Assembly (NCBI GenBank): GCA_016208165.1 | Contig: JACQYL010000045.1 | Span: 1 to 64,000, forward strand | Source: Deltaproteobacteria bacterium | Lineage (GTDB): Bacteria; Desulfobacterota; Desulfarculia; JACQYL01 | Direction of reading: 5' to 3' | Length of the DNA stretch: 64,000 nt | In this document: positions 49,216 through 56,687 of the stretch, in pieces | How positions within the stretch are numbered: position 1 is the stretch's first letter | Layout of the letters: each line of letters starts with the position of its first letter | Program-made: the position numbers and the translations under genes | The notes under the pieces: generated by a model | Databases searched by the model: none | Told to the model about the DNA's origin: nothing | The model's input: the letters and a program-made list of their open reading frames with translations, nothing else

Positions 49216-49674
49216 ATGTTCGATCTGATTCCTTTTCGAAAAAGAACTCTCTTTCCTACGATGTGGGGAAGAACGGATGATGTGTTCGAGCGCTTCTTCG
49301 AAGATTTTCCGGTCTTGAGAGGCGGAGTGGATCTTTCAAGTGATGCTTTCCTGCCGTCAGTGGATGTCAGCGAAACGGAGAAGGACGTAGTAGTTCGAGT
49401 GGAAGCTCCGGGAATGGAAGCCAAGAACTTCGATCTCTCGCTGAAGGACAATGTGCTGTGTATTAGTGGAGAGAAGAAGGAAGAGACGGAGAAGACCGAG
49501 GGACGTTATCACACGCGGGAGAGTCGCTATGGCAGCTTCAGACGGAACGTTTGCATGCCTGGCGAGGTAGACGAAACCAACGTGGATGCTGCATACGAAG
49601 GCGGCGTACTGAAGGTCACTCTCCACAAGACTGAAGAAGCAAAAGAACACGTAAAGAAAATTGAAGTCCATTAA
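49216..49674 (+). CDS. Small heat-shock protein (Hsp20 family)
   Basis: Hsp20 proteins hold unfolding proteins in oligomers without ATP. The 152-residue product has an N-terminal arm (MFDLIPFRKRTLFP), an alpha-crystallin domain starting at about residue 45 (LPSVDVSETEKDVVVRVEAP), and the conserved region ending in GVLKVTLHK. A C-terminal I-x-V-type tail (KIEVH) follows. The ATG at 49216 has AAGGAGG 7 bases upstream; a GTG two codons earlier is less likely. A rho-independent terminator follows. Confidence 0.96.
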   Translation: MFDLIPFRKRTLFPTMWGRTDDVFERFFEDFPVLRGGVDLSSDAFLPSVDVSETEKDVVVRVEAPGMEAKNFDLSLKDNVLCISGEKKEETEKTEGRYHTRESRYGSFRRNVCMPGEVDETNVDAAYEGGVLKVTLHKTEEAKEHVKKIEVH

Positions 49675-49694
49675 CCCTGAAAACACGGGTGTAT

Positions 49695-49734
49695 AATGCC
49701 GGAAGGGCCGGAGCGTCTTTCCGGCATTCTTTTA
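49695..49734 (+). terminator. Rho-independent terminator of hsp20
   Basis: A 10-bp stem AATGCCGGAA / TTCCGGCATT with a 14-base loop is followed by CTTTTA, about 20 bases after the hsp20 stop codon. It is the clearest terminator in the window. Confidence 0.85.
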
Positions 49735-49981
49735 TCCGTTACAGAGCAGGAGGAGTGCCCGGCGCCTTGTGGGCGGACGAGGAAGCATCAAAAGAACGGA
49801 AGACCGACCTGCCCATTCCGTGGGTGCGTCCGAGACGGACCTTGCGTCCCACGCGTCTCCGGGAAGTTTGCACGGGACTCGGATAATCTGGGGTGTGAGG
49901 CTTTTTTTCAACGTTCGAATATGCTAAGAAAGGTAACAGCCGGGAATTTACCCGTACCGCCCGGGGGAAACAACCTTCAAC

Positions 49982-51388
49982 ATGGCTACGCAGGTGATTC
50001 GATTGGGTAGGCAACCCACACTAGCTCCGGACGAAGATCGCATTTTCGTCATCCAGAAGCGCATCAACGAAAAGATTGACGATTACGAACAGTATTCGTT
50101 CAGTCCTGTCCAGGACTGCGCACTCAAGACCTTCTTTGATCTGGCTCAGGAATTCGATAGCCGCTGGGACTTCTATTGCATTTGCGTCATGATCTCGAAG
50201 ATCTTCTACGATCTCGAGAGCATTCTGTATGTAGCGGATAGTCCGAACTCGTTAAGACTGGTCTGTCGTTCGGAATATCTCTGCAAAGAACCTCCTGAAG
50301 TTGCCCCCATAATGCCATCTTTATACAAAGAACCGACAGTAGAGGATGACTCCTTCTTTGTTCCCATCAAAGGTAATTTAAAGCTTCTGTCCGAGCTGAG
50401 GGAGGTTCCTGAAGGAGGCGTTATCGGGATATTACAGATCTGTAAGGGCTCGGATCTTTCGGATCACATGAAACTGTTTTTCGAGAAATTCGCAAACCGC
50501 ATCGGCTTTCAACTTCATAACCGGTTCATAAGAGAAAAGAACGTTGAACACCTTCGATTCATTCAAAATTTGGTGAATGATATTGGGCATAACGTGATCG
50601 TACCCAATATGTATTTCAAGTTATTTTATAAGAGGCTCAAAGGGAAGATAGACCGGGCGCAGGAAATATCCGGTGACTTGAAGAGACAACTGGACAAGGC
50701 TATAGAAGCGCGCGGAGCTCAGGCCATTGCGCAGATTAGACCGCTCCAGGAGGAATTGAACTATATCAATGAATCGATGGAGGAACTGTTTCAACAGATC
50801 ATCTCTCACTACGAGCAGACGAGTCTGTTCCTGGAAACCTTGCTGAGAAGATCCCATTTCGAGCAAGGAAGATATGTCCTCGAGCCTACCCGAGTCAATT
50901 TCAAGGAAAAGATCATACGCCCTCAATTGAACCGATACCTGCATCGTCTCGAAGAGAGGGGCATTGCCGTGGACGACCGTCTCATCGGAATCCCGGATGA
51001 CGAAATCACGGTTGTGGCGGATGCCGGATTGATTTCTCAGGTGTACGCGAATTTATTCACCAACGCGGTGAAATATACCAGGGAAGCGTCGGACCCGTAC
51101 GGAAACCGTCACAAGTTCATCGCGTTGGGACTTGAGATCCTCCGAAGCTATTTCGGGGAAGGCAAGGACGGGATCAAGTTCAACCTGTTCAGCACGGGAC
51201 CCCATATCCCCGATGAAGACGTGCTCCGATTGTTCAGCGAAGGGTATCGCGGCAAAAACGTTGGGGATGAATACGGCACCGGGCACGGGTTGAACTTCAT
51301 CAAAGAAGTAATAGAGTTGCACGGTGGAAAAGCCGGTTACGAACCCACGCCTATGGGCAACAACTTCTATTTCATTTTGCCCAAGTAA
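49982..51388 (+). CDS. Soluble sensor histidine-kinase-like protein
   Basis: The 468-residue protein has no membrane helix. Residues about 40-185 look like a GAF-type sensor domain. The dimerisation region contains FIQNLVNDIGHNVIVPNMYF, where the His of IGHN stands at the place of the phosphorylated His, in a sequence unlike the standard H-box. A long helical insert (about 205-275) is rich in Glu and Gln. The C-terminal HATPase domain has the N-box ANLFTNAVKYT, a D-x-G-like region and the G-box YGTGHGLNFIKEVIELHGG. No response regulator is adjacent. The start has no close ribosome site. Confidence 0.85.
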   Translation: MATQVIRLGRQPTLAPDEDRIFVIQKRINEKIDDYEQYSFSPVQDCALKTFFDLAQEFDSRWDFYCICVMISKIFYDLESILYVADSPNSLRLVCRSEYLCKEPPEVAPIMPSLYKEPTVEDDSFFVPIKGNLKLLSELREVPEGGVIGILQICKGSDLSDHMKLFFEKFANRIGFQLHNRFIREKNVEHLRFIQNLVNDIGHNVIVPNMYFKLFYKRLKGKIDRAQEISGDLKRQLDKAIEARGAQAIAQIRPLQEELNYINESMEELFQQIISHYEQTSLFLETLLRRSHFEQGRYVLEPTRVNFKEKIIRPQLNRYLHRLEERGIAVDDRLIGIPDDEITVVADAGLISQVYANLFTNAVKYTREASDPYGNRHKFIALGLEILRSYFGEGKDGIKFNLFSTGPHIPDEDVLRLFSEGYRGKNVGDEYGTGHGLNFIKEVIELHGGKAGYEPTPMGNNFYFILPK

Positions 51389-51741
51389 TCGAATTCTCTC
51401 ACGAGGCAACCGGGAAATCCCCCACCGTGTCGGCGGCTGAACCGCGTGGTCCGTTCCGTTTGATGCCGCATCGGGACGCGGGAGTCGCGCTTGAAGAGTT
51501 TCTGGATGTGCAAGGTGCGGGATCGTTGGACGGAAGGTCCGGCGTTCGCCAAAAGAGTTCTCCGGGAGCCGATTCTTCTTCCCATGCACGTCCCTCGAAG
51601 ATCCGTTCGGGATAAAGCGGATTCCTCTCGTTCGGGGGACGGCGGAGTCTCCCTTCCCGGCAATCGCCTCGCCGCGCGGGAAGGGCAAATGGGGGCGGAT
51701 CGTTCTCGTTCTCACGGTTTCCGAAGGTCTGTTTTGACACT

Positions 51742-53937
51742 ATGAAGAATTACAAAGCTCTGTTCCTGGTCGCCGTCGGCCTCGCCTCTCTGATCGCTTT
51801 CTTGTGGGCCTTTAAGGAGCGCACGGACTTAGAGAGGTATCGGCAGCTGCTCATTCGGGAAGTCGAGACGGCTACCGGGGCCAGACCCACTATCGGGCGA
51901 TTGAGTCTGTCCCTGTACCCCAAGATCACGGTCCACGGCTACGATCTTTCCCTCTCCGGATTGCGCGGGTTCGCCTCCCGGACCAGCGTGTCCGTCCCCC
52001 ACATCGAGATGCGAATAAGGTTCCTTTCTTTCCTGCGAAAGAGCTTGAAACCCTATCGGATCATCCTGAACGCTCCCGTATTTACAGTACAGCGACTTTC
52101 CTCTCAAACCGGAGGAGGAAGGGAAAAGGCCGAAGACCGGCCCGACCCGCCCGGCGCAGGCGCGCCGAAACCCGCTAACGGGGAGTCTATTCCGGCTCTT
52201 ACGAAAACCTTGGCTTTGAATGGATACACTTGGTCCGGTTTGGAAAGCGTGGAACTCCGGATGTCCGACGGTTCCCTGTTCTTGTCCTCCAGGGAAGGAG
52301 AACCTCCCGTGAGGGTGGATCACATCACTCTGAACTCGGTCTTTGAGTCCCGGAAGCGCCCGGCGCCGTTCAAAGGACATTTCCGACTGTATGGTTCCGA
52401 GGTAACGTTATCGGGAACCGTGGGACCCCTCTCTGAACAACCGATCCTCTCTTTCCCAGCCTTTCGCGCGATTTTGAAAAGCGCCGACTTCCGACCGGCG
52501 CTTGTATTGCCCAACTTCGGCTGGCCGCGGATCGCTGTTCTCGATCATCGACCCGTGTCGCTGACACTCGATCTGTCCGGGTCTCCGGGAAATCCGATTT
52601 CGTTGGAGGCCGGGGCCGAATGGACAAGCGACGCTTCACCCTTTCTGCGTCTGATCGAGGCGCGCTGCCGAGCCGACTATGATCCTCTGAAGGATGTGCT
52701 GCTGCTAAAAGAGGTCACCGTGCAGCCCAAGGTCGGTCCCGGCCGGATTAAAGCGGACGGAGAACTCCGAAACGTGACCCGATCTCCGGATATCGATCTG
52801 CGTATCGCTATTCCCGGGTTCCGTGCTTACGAACTACTCGTCCGCGCGGGAATGGTTTCCGGACCCGCCGATGTCCGTTACAAAGCCTTCGATCAGGTGC
52901 GTCTGGACGCGGACATCTCCGGATCGGCCAATGATTTGAAGGTCAAGAACGGCCTTTTTCAGATAGACCACACCTCCTGCCGGTTCAGCGCACAGTTGCG
53001 CCTCAACGCCGCACGGAGTATCAACTTCGATCTCCACGTGACCGGGTTGGACATGGACCGTTACCTCTTCCTCCCATGGAAGCGTTCGCCGTCCACCCTT
53101 GGCTTCAAACGCGCGGAAGCGTTCGCGGCGCTGCGAAACGGCCCGGATTCAGAGAGCGGAATCCGTGTATCGGGCAGGGTCTTCTTGGAAGAAGGCCTCG
53201 TTGGAGGCTTTCGGTTTTCGGCCTTGAAGACCACCCTGAATGGGGAAAGCGGCCGGTACGAACTAGATCCCTTCGGCTTTCAGTGTTATGGCGGTTCCGC
53301 CCGTGCCAAGGCGACTATGGAGACCAGTCCGGACGTCCGGCGATTGGAAATGGACGGCACGCTGCTTGGAATTCGGACGAGCGATCTGTCACGGGATCTG
53401 ACCGGCATCGAGCAGATTCAAGGCCTGGCGAGGATGGGCATACAACTGACCGGCGTAGCGCCCCGCTTCGAGGATCTCGTCAACCGAATCGAGGGACGGG
53501 CCTGGGTTCGAATGAAACATGGCGCCCTGGTCGGACCGGATCTGCTGGCCGGCGTACGGTTCGTCGAACATCAGATCCTCGGAAGCAATACCGCACCTCG
53601 AATGAAGATTCCTTTCAGCAGGCTGGAAGGCTCGTTTCGCATCCTCAACGGTCGATTTCACAGCGAAGATCTGTTCATGGAGGGGCCGGTGCTCACCGTA
53701 GCGGGCAAGGGCTCTTTCGGGCTGGATCAGACACTGGATATGACGATCACGCCCACCTTATTGGCGTCCGCGCGCGATGCGGATTCGACGTCGAAGGATT
53801 TCAGCCTGCCGCTTCGAGTCACTGGGACCTTCACGGATGCCACGATCATGCCGGACTTCGGCAGGCTCAATTTTGGAGACGCGATGCGTATGCTGAAACA
53901 ATTTTTCGTGGGGCCCGGTCCGGCTTCCGTGCAATAG
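51742..53937 (+). CDS. AsmA-like envelope protein
   Basis: AsmA-family proteins are anchored in the inner membrane and reach across the periplasm, where they move or organise phospholipids. The 731-residue product has one N-terminal membrane helix (residues 5-22), then a repetitive beta-rich body with segments such as SLYPKITVHGYDLSLSGLRG. Near the C-terminus it has the AsmA-typical stretch EGPVLTVAGKGSFGLDQTLD and MTITPTLLAS. Length is within the family range. It is preceded by a long gap and converges with the methyltransferase gene 48 bases downstream. Confidence 0.88.
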   Translation: MKNYKALFLVAVGLASLIAFLWAFKERTDLERYRQLLIREVETATGARPTIGRLSLSLYPKITVHGYDLSLSGLRGFASRTSVSVPHIEMRIRFLSFLRKSLKPYRIILNAPVFTVQRLSSQTGGGREKAEDRPDPPGAGAPKPANGESIPALTKTLALNGYTWSGLESVELRMSDGSLFLSSREGEPPVRVDHITLNSVFESRKRPAPFKGHFRLYGSEVTLSGTVGPLSEQPILSFPAFRAILKSADFRPALVLPNFGWPRIAVLDHRPVSLTLDLSGSPGNPISLEAGAEWTSDASPFLRLIEARCRADYDPLKDVLLLKEVTVQPKVGPGRIKADGELRNVTRSPDIDLRIAIPGFRAYELLVRAGMVSGPADVRYKAFDQVRLDADISGSANDLKVKNGLFQIDHTSCRFSAQLRLNAARSINFDLHVTGLDMDRYLFLPWKRSPSTLGFKRAEAFAALRNGPDSESGIRVSGRVFLEEGLVGGFRFSALKTTLNGESGRYELDPFGFQCYGGSARAKATMETSPDVRRLEMDGTLLGIRTSDLSRDLTGIEQIQGLARMGIQLTGVAPRFEDLVNRIEGRAWVRMKHGALVGPDLLAGVRFVEHQILGSNTAPRMKIPFSRLEGSFRILNGRFHSEDLFMEGPVLTVAGKGSFGLDQTLDMTITPTLLASARDADSTSKDFSLPLRVTGTFTDATIMPDFGRLNFGDAMRMLKQFFVGPGPASVQ

Positions 53938-53985
53938 AAATAGTACCGCTCTTGCGATACACATATTCTGACTTGAGCGGACGAA

Positions 53986-54795
53986 TTATGATTTCTTCCG
54001 AGCTGACGCCTTGAAAAACGTGTAGCAAAAGACGCCGTCGGGTTCCGTGGTTCGGTAGAGGTCCCTTATCCCTTTGTCGAAGGTCGCCGGATCGATCAAA
54101 GCGGCCTCGAGGGCGGACTCGCGAATACCCTCGATCATGGCTGTGAACGTCTTCCGGGTGAATCCGTCGACCAGTTCCGGCCTGCTGGTATCCACATAGA
54201 CCATGCGGGGGGAAACGGAGACGTTCTCGAACCCGGCTCTGTCGAGCAGAGGATACAGCTCGCGACCGATCAAGGCGTTGCCCCCGGAGGCCGCCTGAAG
54301 TTCGATTTGACATTGGATGGCTCTCCGGGCGCAATCACTGTCCGGAAAGAAATAGGCGGACCCGTGATCCCCTTCAATTACTGTGATGGAGCCGCCGGGT
54401 TGGAGAAGGGCTTTCAGATGGATCAACGCGTCCACCGGCTCGGATAGATGTTCGAGGACAAAACAGACGAAAATGTGGTGAAACGTCTCGACCCTGAACG
54501 GCAAATGGAAAATATCGCCCTGTAAGAAAGTGACATTCCCTGAACCGGCAGACAACACGGCCCGACGGGCTTCGACCACCGAAGCGTTGGATATGTCAAG
54601 CGAGGTAATCCGAGCGTCTGGGCTGCTCCGTGCAAGAGTGACGGTCTGGGCGCCCACTCCGCAGCCTGCTTCAAGAACGAGACTCCCCGCGGGAAATGCG
54701 GTGTCCGCATGCAGAAGTTCGACCAACGTGGATGCCTGGTCCTGCAGCCGGACGGTCTCTTTCCGGTCATAGCCGTGAACGTAGATGTTGCTCAT
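53986..54795 (-). CDS. SAM-dependent methyltransferase
   Basis: The 269-residue product is a class I methyltransferase. Motif I is LEAGCGVGAQT at about residues 38-48, followed by the acidic residue of SLDIS, the motif around GDIFHLPF, and FVCFVLEHL. The substrate cannot be read from sequence; the pattern fits small-molecule or menaquinone-type methyltransferases. The ATG at 54795 has GGGGGA 4-5 bases upstream, and an alternative ATG lies six codons earlier. It is divergently placed from the ATPase pair, so the 697-base region between may regulate both. Confidence 0.9.
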   Translation of the reverse strand: MSNIYVHGYDRKETVRLQDQASTLVELLHADTAFPAGSLVLEAGCGVGAQTVTLARSSPDARITSLDISNASVVEARRAVLSAGSGNVTFLQGDIFHLPFRVETFHHIFVCFVLEHLSEPVDALIHLKALLQPGGSITVIEGDHGSAYFFPDSDCARRAIQCQIELQAASGGNALIGRELYPLLDRAGFENVSVSPRMVYVDTSRPELVDGFTRKTFTAMIEGIRESALEAALIDPATFDKGIRDLYRTTEPDGVFCYTFFKASARKKS

Positions 54796-55301
54796 TCTTA
54801 TCCCCCGAGGCATGACGCCTCTTCAAAACCCGGCGCAACGTCAACCCCGTATCGATCCCGACGCGCCCATCAAGGAGGGAGCCGAAGGTTGGGTTGAAGA
54901 GCCAAGCCCAATACATACGGAAGTTCTTATCGGGTTCCACTGGATTCGCTCGCCGGTCCATAAACACTCTCCCGGAAAGCTTACTCTGCGGCAGGGACGA
55001 TACACGGCCCCATTCCTCCACTTTATCCGGAAGTCGAGATATACGCCCCTTGAATGAACAGAGGATGTTGCATATCAGTATACCTTCACAGTGGAATATC
55101 CGTGGCTGTTTGCGCCGCGTTCGAGCAGGCAATGCATTTTAGAGAATTGGGGAGAAAGGATCAAGGCTTGTACCTGAAAGAATTCCAGGCCATGGATATC
55201 CAATTTATTTCACAATAAAATAAGTAACTTATAAAGTGGTTGACCTAAACGGGAAGGCACCCACGCTCCGGTGTCGCTGTTCACAGGTTAAGCGTTAATA
55301 T

Positions 55302-55315
55302 CGTATGACCATACG
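55302..55315. promoter_or_regulatory. 14-bp palindrome upstream of the ATPase pair
   Basis: CGTATG and CATACG form an inverted repeat with a two-base spacer, about 90 bases before the -35 box. It has the look of a dimeric regulator site, but no regulator is identified. Confidence 0.35.
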
Positions 55316-55403
55316 GTCGGACATCGACTCTTTCTCACCCGCGAGAAGTGCGACGATTACTCGAAATTCTAAATGGAGATAGCGAGGTGGGCCATTTACG
55401 GGG

Positions 55404-55431
55404 TTGACAGCCGGCAGAGAAAAGGTAATAT
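55404..55431 (+). promoter_or_regulatory. Strong sigma-70-type promoter of the ATPase pair
   Basis: A perfect -35 box TTGACA (55404-55409) and a near-perfect -10 box TAATAT (55426-55431) are 16 bases apart. Transcription would start near 55438, giving a leader of about 55 bases. Direct repeats begin immediately after the -10 box. Confidence 0.75.
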
Positions 55432-55475
55432 ACACCAATAGAGACGTACATCAATAGTAACGTACATCAACAACG
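55432..55475. repeat. Iteron-like direct repeats over the transcription start
   Basis: ACGTACATCAA occurs at 55444-55454 and 55460-55470, with a 16-base period, and a weaker copy (TACACCAATAG) stands one period earlier. The array covers the predicted transcription start, the usual place for a repressor site. Confidence 0.55.
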
Positions 55476-55492
55476 GCGTAGAAGGGGGCGAA

Positions 55493-56686
55493 ATGAGACC
55501 AGTTGTCGGAGGATATGTACCGCCTGACCGGGTCGTGGGACGAGACGACGACATTCGAAGAATATGGAACGCCCTTGAAAATCAAAGTGTTGTGCTGGTT
55601 TCAGAGCGCAGGATCGGCAAGACGTCCGTTATACGCAAAATGGGAAAAGAGCCCATCGACGGTTGGTACCCGGTCTACCTGGTCATCGAAGGCGTCCGAT
55701 CTCCCTCCGAATTCATCTCAAAAATCGTTGAAGCCGTATCCCCTATATTGAGCAAGAAAGGTCGCGCTTTAACCAAGTTCAGGCAAATGTGTGTGGAACT
55801 CGGCGGTGGAAGCATCGGCAGTTGGACCCTGCCCCAATTCAAGGAGAATTGGAAGCGATTGCTTCAAACGACTCTCAACGATATCCGAGACAACTTCGAC
55901 GAAACGGTTCTCTTTCTTTGGGACGAGCTGCCCCTCATGATCTCCAATATCAAAGACGACCTCGGAGTCAAAACGGCGATGGAACTCCTAGATATCCTCA
56001 GGGACCACCGCATAGCCGATGATTCGGGAAAACTGCGAATGATCTACACCGGTTCCGTTGGGCTTCATCTGGTCATCTCGGAACTCTACCACGCCGGCTA
56101 CCGGAACGATCCTACCAACGACATGGCCACGTTTGCTTTGGAAGGTCTTGGCCCTCGATATGCAGGGGAACTCGCATGTCAGGGATTGCAGGAACTGATG
56201 GATGACGGCGAAATAGAACTTCGAGATTCTCTCGATGGTGTTGGGCGAACCATCGCCGCGGCGACGGACGGTCTGCCTTTTTATATCAACTACGCAGTGG
56301 AGACTTTATCCGAATTCAGACAGCCCATCGGATGCGAAGACGCGGTATCGGCAATCGACGGGCTGCTGTTGGATCCCGAAGACAAAGCTCATTTCGGTCA
56401 CTATGCGGAACGCATCCAAGCCTATTATCCCTCACGGTTTCAGCAGAGAGATATCGCCTTCGAGATTCTGAAGAGCCTCTGCCGCTCTGATGAGTCACTC
56501 GGTGAAGACGACATTTTGAATCATGTTGCCGCGCAAATGGTAGTTACGGACCGGAATCTTTTCCAAAGGGTCCTCGGCTTGTTGGTCAAGGACCACTATT
56601 TGCGCCGAGACCATGACGAGAAAAACAGGTTGTACCAATTCAAGTACGACATCATCAGGAGATGGTGGCTCAAGAATAGAGGGTAA
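55493..56686 (+). CDS. P-loop ATPase with C-terminal winged helix (first of a pair)
   Basis: The 397-residue protein resembles the AAA/STAND ATPases sometimes called archaeal-type ATPases. Walker A is SERRIGKTS with Lys43, and Walker B is FLWDELP with Asp144 and Glu145. A sensor-like segment (LRMIYTGSVGLHLV) follows. The last 80 residues look like a winged helix (FQRVLGLLVKDHYLRR) followed by the YQFKYDIIRRWW ending typical of this group. No nuclease, protease or TIR domain is visible. The next gene begins one base after its stop. Role unknown; defence, regulation or assembly are all possible. Confidence 0.85.
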   Translation: MRPVVGGYVPPDRVVGRDDDIRRIWNALENQSVVLVSERRIGKTSVIRKMGKEPIDGWYPVYLVIEGVRSPSEFISKIVEAVSPILSKKGRALTKFRQMCVELGGGSIGSWTLPQFKENWKRLLQTTLNDIRDNFDETVLFLWDELPLMISNIKDDLGVKTAMELLDILRDHRIADDSGKLRMIYTGSVGLHLVISELYHAGYRNDPTNDMATFALEGLGPRYAGELACQGLQELMDDGEIELRDSLDGVGRTIAAATDGLPFYINYAVETLSEFRQPIGCEDAVSAIDGLLLDPEDKAHFGHYAERIQAYYPSRFQQRDIAFEILKSLCRSDESLGEDDILNHVAAQMVVTDRNLFQRVLGLLVKDHYLRRDHDEKNRLYQFKYDIIRRWWLKNRG

Positions 56687-56687
56687 C

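Larger units (their letters stand above)
54796..55492. other. Long regulatory-looking intergenic region
   Basis: No gene is supported in these 697 bases; a minus-strand frame at 54767-55132 has no protein features. The right part contains an AT-rich patch (about 55195-55240), a palindrome CGTATG-AC-CATACG (55302-55315), a strong promoter (55404-55431) and direct repeats (55432-55475), all before the ATPase gene pair. Confidence 0.5.

Noticed and set aside
54767-55132. 121-codon minus-strand frame upstream of the methyltransferase
   Set aside because: Overlaps the methyltransferase start, has no ribosome site and no recognisable protein features.
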